Source: UBA1479 sp002706405
Lineage (GTDB): Bacteria > Pseudomonadota > Alphaproteobacteria > Rhodospirillales > Casp-alpha2
Assembly (NCBI GenBank): GCA_963972255.1
Contig: CAXATO010000004.1
Span: 196,257 to 260,256, forward strand
Length of the DNA: 64,000 bases
Direction: 5' to 3'
Of the stretch, positions 7,832 to 17,738 are shown piece by piece (positions within the stretch are counted from its first letter, which is position 1; each line of letters begins with the position of its first letter). A model generated the notes under the pieces. It worked only from the letters and a program-made list of their open reading frames with translations, had not been told where the DNA came from and did not search any database. Both the position numbers and the translations under genes were made by a program.

Positions 7832-8562
7832 TCTAACTCGTCCGCGATGCGCGATGCCGCCGCGATGGGATCGGCGGCCTGGGTGATCGGGCGGCCGATG
7901 ACCAGGTAGTCGGCGCCGAGCGAGACCGCATCGCGCGGGGTGACCACGCGCTTCTGGTCGCCCTTGACGGACCAGTCGGGGCGAATGCCCGGCACGACCA
8001 GGGTGAAATCGGGGCCGCAGACGGAGCGGATGACCTTGATCTCATGGGCCGAGCAGACGACCCCGTCCATGCCCGACTCCTGGGCCAGCGTGGCCAGTTT
8101 TGCGACCTGGGCCTTGGTTTCGTTGTTGATGCCGACCTCGATCAGGTCTTCGTCCGACAGGCTGGTCAGCACGGTGACGGCCAGAACCAGGGGCCGATGG
8201 CCGCCCTGGGCGGCATCCGTCGCAGCCTGGGCGGCGGCTTCCATCATGGCGCGGCCGCCGGAGGCATGGACGTTCAACATGAAGGGGCGCATGGGGGCTG
8301 CCGCGCGCACCGCACCGGCGACCGTATTGGGGATGTCGTGAAATTTCAGATCCAGAAACACGGGCAGGCCCGCCGCCGAGACCCGCTTGACGCCCTCGGG
8401 CCCATTGGCGGTGAAGAATTCCTTGCCCAGCTTGACGCCGCCCACGGCCCCCTTCACGCCCTCGGCCAGGGCCACGGCCGCCGCCGCGTCGGTGGTGTCG
8501 AGGGCGACCAGAATACGGTCGGCGGGGCTTTTGATGCCCGTCGCGGGGGAGGGAGAGGTCAT
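7828..8562 (-). CDS. pyrF: Orotidine 5'-phosphate decarboxylase
   Basis: Final step of UMP synthesis: decarboxylation of OMP. The 244-residue TIM barrel has RILVALDT near the N-terminus, the catalytic lysine motif FLDLKFHDIPNTV, and the phosphate-binding VVPGIRPDW and DYLVIGRPIT segments. The frame extends upstream to a TTG, but starting at the ATG at 8562 gives a normal-length enzyme. The lapA-like gene lies 124 bp upstream on the same strand. The stop codon overlaps a possible small convergent gene by four bases. Confidence 0.95.
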   Translation of the reverse strand: MTSPSPATGIKSPADRILVALDTTDAAAAVALAEGVKGAVGGVKLGKEFFTANGPEGVKRVSAAGLPVFLDLKFHDIPNTVAGAVRAAAPMRPFMLNVHASGGRAMMEAAAQAATDAAQGGHRPLVLAVTVLTSLSDEDLIEVGINNETKAQVAKLATLAQESGMDGVVCSAHEIKVIRSVCGPDFTLVVPGIRPDWSVKGDQKRVVTPRDAVSLGADYLVIGRPITQAADPIAAASRIADELD

Positions 8563-8686
8563 TGGGTTGGTTCCAGAATTAGCCGTGTCATCTTTTATAC
8601 TGATCCCGATCAATGGCCGCCATCCTCAAAAACCAAGGACGGAAGCCGAGCCGAAAGACAGCGATAGAGAGGCGGATGAGCCTGGG

Positions 8687-9091
8687 CTAGAGAATATGGC
8701 GCGAGCTGCTCGATGCCGACGCGTCCGCCCCGGGGGCCGGGAGCGCCGCAGCGGCCTTGGCCTTGGCATCGGCGGCGCGGAGCTTTTCTTCCAGCATTTC
8801 CACATCGGTCTTGAGGCGCAGGACTTCCTTTTCCGCCCCTTCGGCGCGGTGAGCTTCGCGCCGAGCGCGTCCGCGGGCGGCCCCGCCGGAAATCCACACC
8901 GTCACCGCCCCCCACAGAAAGCCAAAGAACAGCCCGCCGACGCCGACCAGCGACACGGGCGTCGTCAGTTCATAATCGAAGGGCCAGAGCCGCAGGACAA
9001 CGTCGGCCCGATTGGAGGCCGCGAACAGGATCAGCCCGAGAACGAGGGGAGCAACAATGATCCAGGAAAGAAGTCTGCCCACGCGCAACAC
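8687..9091 (-). CDS. LapA-domain (DUF1049) inner-membrane protein
   Basis: Small membrane protein of 134 residues with two hydrophobic spans (about residues 8-25 and 45-68) joined by a short periplasmic loop containing SNRADVVLRLWPF, a common LapA-domain pattern. A charged coiled-coil (residues 75-112) and an Ala/Ser-rich tail follow. E. coli LapA works with LapB in controlling LPS synthesis, but the role of alphaproteobacterial members is not settled. The start is GTG. It sits between ihfB and pyrF, the usual alphaproteobacterial position. Confidence 0.8.
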   Translation of the reverse strand: MLRVGRLLSWIIVAPLVLGLILFAASNRADVVLRLWPFDYELTTPVSLVGVGGLFFGFLWGAVTVWISGGAARGRARREAHRAEGAEKEVLRLKTDVEMLEEKLRAADAKAKAAAALPAPGADASASSSSRHIL

Positions 9092-9137
9092 CTGACGGTT
9101 AGAGGTTCCGGAGACCGGCGGTCGGCGCCGGCCGGGA

Positions 9138-9419
9138 TCAGCTGCCGTTGAGTTTTTCGCGCAGCTGCTTGCCGGTCTTGAAGTAGGGAATATGCTTGGA
9201 ATCGACCTCGACCGTGGCCCCCGTGCGCGGATTGCGGCCGACGCGCGACCCGCGACGCTTCACGGAAAAGGCCCCGAAACCGCGCAGTTCGACCCGGTCG
9301 CCCTGGGCCAATGCGCTGGTGATCTCGTCGAAAATGGTGGAGACGATGCGTTCCACGTCACGCTGGTAGAGATGCGGATTGTCCGCCGCCAAACGGGCGA
9401 TGAGTTCGGATTTGGTCAT
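9138..9419 (-). CDS. ihfB: Integration host factor subunit beta
   Basis: One half of the IHF heterodimer, a sequence-specific DNA-bending protein used in sigma-54 transcription, recombination and nucleoid organisation. The 93-residue protein starts MTKSELIARLA, has the beta-arm sequence GRNPRTGATVEV with the intercalating proline, and ends with the helix HIPYFKTGKQLREKLN. The frame runs about 35 codons further upstream, but family alignment sets the start at 9419. It lies just downstream of sppA. IHF would be a natural partner for any sigma-54 promoter in this genome. Confidence 0.95.
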   Translation of the reverse strand: MTKSELIARLAADNPHLYQRDVERIVSTIFDEITSALAQGDRVELRGFGAFSVKRRGSRVGRNPRTGATVEVDSKHIPYFKTGKQLREKLNGS

Positions 9420-9486
9420 GCTTCCAATCCCAAGCGGCACCGCGACAACGCGGTCGGCCGGGGACCTTTCCCTCACAGGTGAATTT

Positions 9487-10401
9487 CTACAAGGAAGGGT
9501 GCCAAAGGGAGAACACGCCGTCAAGTCTAAGTCGTTCAGAAAACAATGCTTTTTGCAGATGCGAAGTCAGGGCCTCGCGCCACGGCAAGGGCTCGTCCGT
9601 CAGCTTCAGGTCGCGCACGGGCAGGTCGCGGGCAATGCCGTGGGTCGAGACGAGCCAATCGAGGGCCGCTTCCTCGTCACCGATGGCGTCGACCAGACCG
9701 TTGTTCTTGGCCGTCAGGCCCGAGTAGACGCGCCCGTCGGCAAGGGCCACGACCTTGTCGCGCGGCATCTGGCGGCGCTCGGCCACCATGTCGACGAACT
9801 GGCCGTACAGTTCCATCAGCATGTCCTGGGTCGCCTTGCGGGCGGGGTCGCTCAGGCGTTCGAACGGATTGGGCTGGGCCTTCATGGGCCCGCTTTTAAA
9901 GACTTCCGGCTTGATGCCCAGCTTGTCCAAAAGCTGCGTCACATCGGCGGTCTGCAGGATCACGCCGATCGAACCGGTCAGCGTGCCGCGCCGCGCCACC
10001 ACATGGTCCGCCGCGATGGCGACCATGTAGCCGGCCGAGGTCGCCGTGCCGCCCATGACGGCGACAAGGGGTTTGGATGCGGCGACCCGGCGCAGGGCCG
10101 AATACAGCGCTTCGCCGCCGACGAAGGTGCCGCCCGGGGAATCGATCCGGACCACCACCGCCGTCACGTCGTCCCGGTCGGCCAGGTCCTTGATCGCGCG
10201 GCTGCGCTCGTCGTCGTCGAAGATGATGCCGTCGATGGTGACCCGCGCCACATGGTCGCCGGCGAAAAGCTCGGCCCCGCCCAGCCGCCCGGCGGCGGCC
10301 ACGATCAGGCCCGCGAAGGCGGCCAAGGCCAGCAGGCGCCAAAAGGTCAGCGCGCGTTTCAGGCGGCGGCGGTCGAAAAGCATGTCGGTGTCGAGACTCA
10401 T
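9487..10401 (-). CDS. sppA: Signal peptide peptidase SppA (S49 family)
   Basis: Membrane-anchored serine protease that degrades signal peptides left after secretion. The 304-residue protein has one N-terminal membrane span (about residues 18-42) and an S49 domain with the oxyanion-loop IDSPGGTF, the nucleophile Ser in GGTATSAGY (around residue 120) and the general-base Lys in SGPMKAQPNPF. This is the short, half-size type that should assemble as a multimer. I start at the ATG at 10401, since the frame further upstream runs into the rpsA terminator hairpin. It lies between rpsA and ihfB. Confidence 0.92.
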   Translation of the reverse strand: MSLDTDMLFDRRRLKRALTFWRLLALAAFAGLIVAAAGRLGGAELFAGDHVARVTIDGIIFDDDERSRAIKDLADRDDVTAVVVRIDSPGGTFVGGEALYSALRRVAASKPLVAVMGGTATSAGYMVAIAADHVVARRGTLTGSIGVILQTADVTQLLDKLGIKPEVFKSGPMKAQPNPFERLSDPARKATQDMLMELYGQFVDMVAERRQMPRDKVVALADGRVYSGLTAKNNGLVDAIGDEEAALDWLVSTHGIARDLPVRDLKLTDEPLPWREALTSHLQKALFSERLRLDGVFSLWHPSL

Positions 10402-10452
10402 GGCAGGGCGGGTATCCGTCTGATTCTTCCAAGGCGCCGGCAAGCGGCAGGG

Positions 10453-10490
10453 CAAAAGAAAACCGGGAGCCCCCATGCGAGGGCTCCCGG
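10453..10490 (-). terminator. Rho-independent terminator of rpsA
   Basis: A perfect 10-bp stem (GGGCTCCCGG complement pair at 10463-10472 and 10481-10490) with an 8-base loop is followed on the minus strand by TTTTCTTTT. It stands 47 bp after the rpsA stop and before sppA, so it should end or attenuate rpsA transcription. It also argues that sppA translation starts downstream of it. Confidence 0.85.
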
Positions 10491-10536
10491 CGACTTTATC
10501 ATGTCCCGCAGGCTGCGGGGCAACGGGAAAGGCGGA

Positions 10537-12357
<1,821 letters not shown>

Positions 12358-12512
12358 TGGTTTCAAACCTTTCAATTTTGTCTGGCCAGCCGGTTGGTTC
12401 CGGCGGTCTGGGGTTGCACATATGCCCGCCACATCCCGCCTTTTGACGACGGTGATGAGCAGGCATTTCGTTTCGAACAGAAATGGAATGGGGCCGACCG
12501 GGCCCGAAAATC

Positions 12513-13142
12513 CTACTTTTTTTGAATGATATCAAGGGCTTTTGCGAATGCCGCATCGGCATTCAGGGCGCTTGTATCAAGCAGGATCGCGTCTTCGGCC
12601 GGCTCCAGCGGCGCGACGGCCCTGGATCGATCCCGGGCGTCCCGCTCGCGCATCTCTTCGAGAACGCGCGCATATATAACGTCGGCCCCCGATTCCTGCA
12701 ACTCTTTGAATCGGCGCTCGGCGCGGACCTCGTCCGAGGCCGTGACGAACAGCTTCACGTCGGCGTCGGGACAGACCACCGTTCCGATGTCGCGGCCGTC
12801 GAGAACGGCCCCCTTGGCCCCCGCCGGGGGATGGGCCGCGAAGTTGCGCTGAAAGTCGAGCAGGGCCGCCCGCACGCCCGGCACGGCCGAGACCTTGGAG
12901 GCCGCCTGGGCGACCGTATCCGTGCGCAGATCGGGGCGCTCCAGGTCCCGGGGCTCCAGCGCCCAGGCCTGTTGTTCGGCGGCGGCGGCGTCTTCCGGGT
13001 CGGCGCCGGCCTCCAGCACCCGCTTGCCCGTGGCCCGGTAGAGCAGGCCCGTGTCGAGATAGGCCAAGCCCAGGTCCGCGGCGATGCGCCGGGCCAAGGT
13101 CCCCTTGCCCGCCGCGGCGGGTCCGTCGATGGCGATGATCAT
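12513..13142 (-). CDS. cmk: Cytidylate kinase
   Basis: Phosphorylates CMP and dCMP using ATP, salvaging cytidine nucleotides. The 209-residue protein has the P-loop GPAAAGKGT directly after the N-terminus, YLDTGLLYRA for nucleotide binding, and the LDGRDIGTVV and LID-region RRFKELQ motifs. The start ATG at 13142 follows a run of five G that can act as ribosome-binding site. It lies 25 bp downstream of aroA and upstream of rpsA, a classical arrangement. Confidence 0.96.
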   Translation of the reverse strand: MIIAIDGPAAAGKGTLARRIAADLGLAYLDTGLLYRATGKRVLEAGADPEDAAAAEQQAWALEPRDLERPDLRTDTVAQAASKVSAVPGVRAALLDFQRNFAAHPPAGAKGAVLDGRDIGTVVCPDADVKLFVTASDEVRAERRFKELQESGADVIYARVLEEMRERDARDRSRAVAPLEPAEDAILLDTSALNADAAFAKALDIIQKK

Positions 13143-13167
13143 GCCCCCTGCTCCTTTTATCGGCCGC

Positions 13168-14511
13168 TTATTGAATGTTTGCACCCAGCCCGCGCATCAT
13201 CTCGGCGAAGCCCGGGAAGCTGGTGGCCATGGCGTCCCCGTCGTCGATGGTGACCGGCTGTTCCGTCACAAGTCCCAGCACCAGGAAGGCCATGGCGATG
13301 CGGTGATCGAGATCGACCGCCACCGTGCAACCGCCCCGGGGCGGCTTGCCGCCCGAGCCCTTGACCACCAGGTAATCGCGCCCTTCTTCGACCGTGACGC
13401 CGGCGTCGCTCAGGCCGCGGGCCATGGCGGCCAGGCGGTCGCTTTCCTTGACCCGCAGTTCCTCCAGCCCCTCCATGCGGGTGTCCCCCCGGGCCAGGGC
13501 CGCCGCGACGGCGAGAATGGGATACTCGTCGATCATCGAAGGCGCGCGCTCCGCCGGCACGGTGATGCCTTTCAAAATGCCCGCCGTGACGCGCAGGTCG
13601 GCCACCGGCTCACCCGCCTCCTCGCGGGCATTCACGACCTCGATCTCCGCCCCCATCTCGCGCAGCGTGGTCAGAATGCCGGCGCGCAGCGGGTTGAGCC
13701 CGACGTCTTTCAGGGTGACATCCGATCCCGGCACCAGCAGGGCCGCGACCAACGGGAAGGCGGCGGAGGAAATATCGGCCGGCACGGCGACATCGCGGGC
13801 GACCAGCTCGGGCCGGCCGATCAGCGAAACTCGCCGGCCGCGCGCGGTGTCCTGGACCACGACCTCGGCACCGAACCAGCGCAGCATGTTTTCCGTATGG
13901 TCGCGGGTCGGCTGGGCTTCGACCACCGTGGTCACGCCCGGCGCGTTGAGCCCCGCCAGCAGCACCGCCGACTTGACCTGGGCCGAGGCCATGGGCAGGG
14001 CGTATTCGATGGGCAGCGGTTCGGCCGCCCCCTTGACGGTCATGGGCAGCAGGCCGCCTTCGCGCCCGGTGAACTTGGCGCCCATTTTTTCAAGCGGCGC
14101 CGTAACCCGGCCCATGGGCCGGCGGCACAGGGACGCATCGCCCGTGAAGGTCACCGTCATGTCGTGGCCGGCGACGACCCCCATCATCAGGCGCACGCCC
14201 GTGCCGGCGTTGCCCATGTCGATCACGCTTTCCGGCTCCGACAGCCCGCCGACCCCGCAGCCGATGACGCGCCAGGTGCCGTCACCCGTGCGCTCGGCCC
14301 GCGCGCCCATGGCATTGACGGCGGCGGCCGTCGCCAGGACGTCTTCGCCCTCGAGCAATCCACTGACCCTAGTCTCGCCGACGCAGAGTGCGCCCAGCAT
14401 CAAGGCGCGGTGGGAAATGGACTTGTCGCCGGGGACCCGGACGGTGCCCGTCAAGGCGCCGGAGGGGGCTGCTTTAAGCGGCGTCTTGGGGCTGTTTGAA
14501 GCGCTCACGGA
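13168..14511 (-). CDS. aroA: 3-phosphoshikimate 1-carboxyvinyltransferase (EPSP synthase)
   Basis: Sixth step of the shikimate pathway, joining shikimate-3-phosphate and phosphoenolpyruvate. The product shows GDKSISHRALMLGAL, MGNAGTGVRLMMG and the C-terminal DHRIAMAFLVLG motif. An Ala follows GNAGTG-R in a spacing that resembles the glyphosate-tolerant class II enzymes common in alphaproteobacteria; this is inference from motif style. The N-terminal boundary is uncertain: the frame is open to 14625, but a GTG at 14511 (VSASNSPKTPLK) gives a family-like 447 residues. FYDLN-acid protein diverges from it. Confidence 0.94.
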   Translation of the reverse strand, partial: SVSASNSPKTPLKAAPSGALTGTVRVPGDKSISHRALMLGALCVGETRVSGLLEGEDVLATAAAVNAMGARAERTGDGTWRVIGCGVGGLSEPESVIDMGNAGTGVRLMMGVVAGHDMTVTFTGDASLCRRPMGRVTAPLEKMGAKFTGREGGLLPMTVKGAAEPLPIEYALPMASAQVKSAVLLAGLNAPGVTTVVEAQPTRDHTENMLRWFGAEVVVQDTARGRRVSLIGRPELVARDVAVPADISSAAFPLVAALLVPGSDVTLKDVGLNPLRAGILTTLREMGAEIEVVNAREEAGEPVADLRVTAGILKGITVPAERAPSMIDEYPILAVAAALARGDTRMEGLEELRVKESDRLAAMARGLSDAGVTVEEGRDYLVVKGSGGKPPRGGCTVAVDLDHRIAMAFLVLGLVTEQPVTIDDGDAMATSFPGFAEMMRGLGANIQ

Positions 14512-14738
14512 ACCGGGGTCTCCCCATGAAAAAGAAGGGTGTCGCACGGCGCTTTGCCGCTGCGTTTCTCTAGCATATCGGGCCGCTCGCCGCCAATCAC
14601 CCCCGGAATGTGAAATCGACCGCATTTTGCTTTTGACAGGGCGCCATGTTCATGGCATTGGGCACGTCAAGAAGTTAAAAAGAAACGGCATTCCCTTGGG
14701 GGGAATCAGGCACAACTCCAGACAGCGGGAGGCAGCCC

Positions 14739-15134
14739 GTGGCGAAACCCGAATGGGGCCGCAAGGTCACCTGCGCCAGTTGCAGCAATAAGTTTTACGA
14801 CATGAGACGCGAGCCCGCGACGTGCCCGTCGTGTGGTGCCACCAATGACCCGCTCCAGGCGTTCCGCCCGAAGCGGGGTGCCGTGGCGAAACCTGTTGCT
14901 CAGAAGGAAGCCAAGCCCAAGGCGAAGGTTCTTCCCGAAGACGACGAGGATAACGACGACGACGAGTTGGACGCGGTCCTGCCCGATGTCGATGACGATG
15001 ATGATGTGGAAGACGTTCTCGACGATGACGAGGACGACGACTTGATCGAAGACACGGCCGATCTGGGTGAAGACGACGACGACCTGGACGAGGTCCGTGA
15101 ACACATCGAGACGGAGGACCCGGTCAAGGAATAG
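14739..15134 (+). CDS. FYDLN-acid (TIGR02300) family protein
   Basis: Protein of unknown function found almost only in alphaproteobacteria. The 131 residues begin with a small zinc-ribbon-like domain containing CASC...CPSC (residues 12-35) around the KFYDMRR signature, and continue into a very acidic low-complexity tail (residues 67-131) dominated by Asp and Glu. The tail suggests interaction with a basic partner, but nothing is established. The start is GTG with a GGGAGG ribosome-binding site 7 bases upstream. It is divergent from aroA, the usual location of this family. Confidence 0.88.
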   Translation: MAKPEWGRKVTCASCSNKFYDMRREPATCPSCGATNDPLQAFRPKRGAVAKPVAQKEAKPKAKVLPEDDEDNDDDELDAVLPDVDDDDDVEDVLDDDEDDDLIEDTADLGEDDDDLDEVREHIETEDPVKE

Positions 15135-15167
15135 AACCGGAGACCGGCCGGGGCACGGTTTCGGAAA

Positions 15168-15212
15168 TGAGGCGGCGCCGTCAGCGCCTAAATGCGGGCG
15201 CCGCGTCATTTT
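15168..15212 (+). terminator. Terminator after the FYDLN-acid gene
   Basis: An 8-bp stem GCGGCGCC/GGCGCCGC, extended by TGA/TCA across one mismatch, with a 17-base loop, followed by ATTTTCCCC on the plus strand. It lies about 35 bp after the stop codon of the FYDLN-acid gene. The T-run is short, so efficiency is uncertain. Confidence 0.55.
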
Positions 15213-15257
15213 CCCCTTGCCACCCGACCCCAACCGTCTTTATGTTCCGCGTCCCGG

Positions 15258-15286
15258 TTGACCGGGGGACCCGGCGGACGTATTTT
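15258..15286 (+). promoter_or_regulatory. Sigma-70-type promoter of tRNA-Ala
   Basis: TTGACC and TATTTT separated by 17 bases, a good match to the housekeeping consensus. Transcription would start near 15293, about 58 bases before the tRNA 5' end. No other gene lies in between. Confidence 0.6.
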
Positions 15287-15350
15287 CCGGGTCCCGGTTC
15301 GCCGGGCATCCCAGATTTCCCCGCCCGGGCACTTTCCGGCGGGACCCTGT

Positions 15351-15426
<76 letters not shown>

Positions 15427-15454
15427 TTCTTCTTCTCAAGGAAGATCGACCAAG

Positions 15455-15479
15455 ACCCGTCGCGAACCGACGGGTTTTT
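15455..15479 (+). terminator. Rho-independent terminator of tRNA-Ala
   Basis: A perfect 8-bp stem ACCCGTCG/CGACGGGT with loop CGAAC, followed at once by TTTT. It lies 29 bases after the tRNA 3' end and 18 bases before the end of the converging DUF3500 gene. Confidence 0.85.
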
Positions 15480-15496
15480 GTTTGCCCGCGCCGCCC

Positions 15497-16525
15497 CTAG
15501 GGCCGGTGGCCGTGCGCTTCCGGGGCGTCCTGGTAATGGCGGTGCAGGTCGTCGCGGCCGAAATCGTTGGCCGGGTCGCGCCACAGGCTGTGGATGTGGT
15601 TGCCGCCGCCTTGCGAATTGTCGAATTCGATCAGGATGCGGGGGCCGTGAATGCGGTAGTAGAAGGCCGCCCGCTCGGCCATGGGGCCCGCCCAGGCGAC
15701 GCGGGTGTCGGCCCAGCCCGCCTGCACCAGCGCCATGTAGGGACGGCCGATTTCGTCGCGGGCGAGGCCCACGTAGGCTCGGACCAATGCCATCAACAGG
15801 GCCTGCTGCGATGGGCTCAGGGCATCGGCGGGCAGGCCTTCGGGCGCCGCCAGGGCATCGCCCCGGCCGGGCCCGGCGACCACGTTGCCGAGGGAGCGGC
15901 CGCGCAGCAGAGCCTGGGCCCGCTGGCCCGCGTCTAGGCTGTCCGCGAAGCGCAGCGCCAGGGCGTATTCGTCGCGCTGCACGCGTTCGCCCTTGCGGGG
16001 GCCGCCCGGAATTTCCGCCGGGTTGGTGCCGAGGAAAACCGGCGTCAGCGAAACCGCCCCCGGCGCCGCGACGGTGACGTTGACCGACAGGTGGTGCCCT
16101 TCCAGGCGCCAACCCCAGGGATGGCGGCCCGGCATACCGAATACGGAAATGAAATATTTTTCCGGATCGCGGTAGTCGAGGGACGTGCCTTCGACCTCGG
16201 CCAGCACGGCTTCCAGCGCCATGATCGCCTCGGCCTTGGCCATACCCGCCGCCGACAAGGTGCTGCGCATCAGGGCCGCGGCGGCGGCGCGCTGGGGCGG
16301 CGTCATGTCGCGGATCGGAACCCCCTTGCGGTATCCCGGCGTATAGGCCCAATCGAAGCGTTCGTCGTCCGTAAAGGTAAAGGTGCCCGACGGCGCCTTG
16401 TCGCCCATGGCCTGCTGCCAGGCCCGGGCGGCCGCGGCGATGGCCGTATCGACGGGCTCCGCACGGGCGGGCGGCGCGCCGAGCACGGCCGCGGTCATTG
16501 CGGCGAAAAGCAATCGTCTCCACAT
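15497..16525 (-). CDS. DUF3500 family secreted protein
   Basis: Protein of unknown function; 342 residues with an N-terminal signal peptide (about residues 1-22, ending PPARA). The rest resembles the DUF3500 family: TFTFTDDERFDWAYTPG, HPWGWRLEGHHLSVNVT, and a C-terminal FDNSQGGGNHIHSLWRD block rich in His and Asp. The conserved His/Asp/Glu residues suggest a metal-dependent enzyme, but no activity is known to me. A His-rich tail (HRHYQDAPEAHGHRP) could bind metal. It is divergent from the LLM-class gene and convergent with tRNA-Ala. Confidence 0.8.
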   Translation of the reverse strand: MWRRLLFAAMTAAVLGAPPARAEPVDTAIAAAARAWQQAMGDKAPSGTFTFTDDERFDWAYTPGYRKGVPIRDMTPPQRAAAAALMRSTLSAAGMAKAEAIMALEAVLAEVEGTSLDYRDPEKYFISVFGMPGRHPWGWRLEGHHLSVNVTVAAPGAVSLTPVFLGTNPAEIPGGPRKGERVQRDEYALALRFADSLDAGQRAQALLRGRSLGNVVAGPGRGDALAAPEGLPADALSPSQQALLMALVRAYVGLARDEIGRPYMALVQAGWADTRVAWAGPMAERAAFYYRIHGPRILIEFDNSQGGGNHIHSLWRDPANDFGRDDLHRHYQDAPEAHGHRP

Positions 16526-16731
16526 TCACAAGTCATAATGTGTCCGGTCCAACCGTGCAATCGATGCCGCGTCACAAGCCCGCCAGACTGCCCCATTACC
16601 CCCTGCGTCTTGCCTGCCCGGCGAATGCTCCCTATCGTCGTTCCTCAAGGGGGGCGGCATCTTGGGTCGCCGAGCCGGCCGGGGCCAAACCCGGCCGGGC
16701 CCGTAACGGCGGGCCGATTGGGAGGATTTCA

Positions 16732-17700
16732 ATGACCGACAAGGTAAAGTTCGGCGTGCGCCTGACCGTGCAGGGCGAAATGGGTGCGACGTCATCCGGG
16801 TTTGAATATGCATTGGAAATGGCGCGAGTCGCCGAAGACCTGGGATTCGATTCCGTTTGGATCCCCGACCATTTGGAGAACGCGCATCTCGACCGCTCCA
16901 AGCCGATCCTGGAATACTGGACGGTCATGACCGCCATCGGCGCGCTGACCAAGCGCGTACGCCTGGGCGGCCATTCCATCAACAACACCTTCCGCCATCC
17001 GGGTTTGACGACCAAGATCGCCTGCACCCTCGACCATATCACCGGCGGGCGGGTGATCCTGGCCCCCGGCTCGGGCTGGTTCGCCGCCGAGGCCAAATCC
17101 TACGGCTTCGACGAATGGTCCGACGACGGGCTGGAGCGCATCGCGCGCCTGGATGAATGCCTTGCCATCTATCGCGGCCTGATCGAATGCGACGATCCCA
17201 AGGGGTTCTCCTTCGACGGCCGGTTCTATCAGTTGAAGGACGCGTTCTGTCAGCCCAAACCCCCGCAGAAGCCCTATCCGCCGATTTGGATCGCCGGCGA
17301 TTCACCGCCGACCCAGGAACTGATGAAAAAGCACGGCGACGTGTGGTTCATGTATTCCAAGGCCCCTGCGGTGGTGAAGGGCCTGGTCGACGGCATGAAG
17401 GCGGAACTGACCGACCGGCCGTTCGAGGTTGCGATTTCCGCCGTGGGCCTGGCCGACAAGGGGCCCGAAGAAACCCTTAAATGGGCCGAGATGTATGCCG
17501 AGGAACGCAAGCACCGCTTCCCCATCCCGCCGACCGTGGATGACGTCATGGAATCGAACCTGATCGGCGACGTCGCCCAGGTCCGGGACCGCATCGACCA
17601 ATGGATCGACGCCGGGGTGAACCACATCGTGTTTCAACCCATGCCGCCCATGGAAGGCACGCGGTTCTTCGGCGAGAAGATCATCCACCACTACATGTAA
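16732..17700 (+). CDS. LLM-class (bacterial luciferase-like) oxidoreductase
   Basis: Flavin- or F420-dependent TIM-barrel oxidoreductase of the luciferase-like family; substrate unknown. The 322-residue protein has the typical N-terminal FGVRL strand, a MARVAEDLGFDSVWIPDH segment, GALTKRVRLG, and the central PGSGWFAAEAKSYGF block. GGGAGG lies 8 bases before the ATG at 16732; the longer open frame (to 16498) reaches across the divergent gene and is not used. It stands alone on its strand, converging on a sensor kinase. Confidence 0.85.
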   Translation: MTDKVKFGVRLTVQGEMGATSSGFEYALEMARVAEDLGFDSVWIPDHLENAHLDRSKPILEYWTVMTAIGALTKRVRLGGHSINNTFRHPGLTTKIACTLDHITGGRVILAPGSGWFAAEAKSYGFDEWSDDGLERIARLDECLAIYRGLIECDDPKGFSFDGRFYQLKDAFCQPKPPQKPYPPIWIAGDSPPTQELMKKHGDVWFMYSKAPAVVKGLVDGMKAELTDRPFEVAISAVGLADKGPEETLKWAEMYAEERKHRFPIPPTVDDVMESNLIGDVAQVRDRIDQWIDAGVNHIVFQPMPPMEGTRFFGEKIIHHYM

Positions 17701-17738
17701 GCGCCCGATCGGCGCGGAGACCGGTCTCGGAAACAGGT

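Noticed and set aside
14936..15120. Repetitive GAT/GAC/GAA-rich stretch that could be taken for a tandem repeat
   Set aside because: It is the coding sequence of the acidic Asp/Glu tail of the FYDLN-acid protein; no fixed repeat unit or spacer exists.
17717..17728. Palindrome GAGACCGGTCTC between the LLM gene and the sensor kinase
   Set aside because: Twelve bases with no loop or T-run; it may be chance and does not form a useful RNA hairpin.
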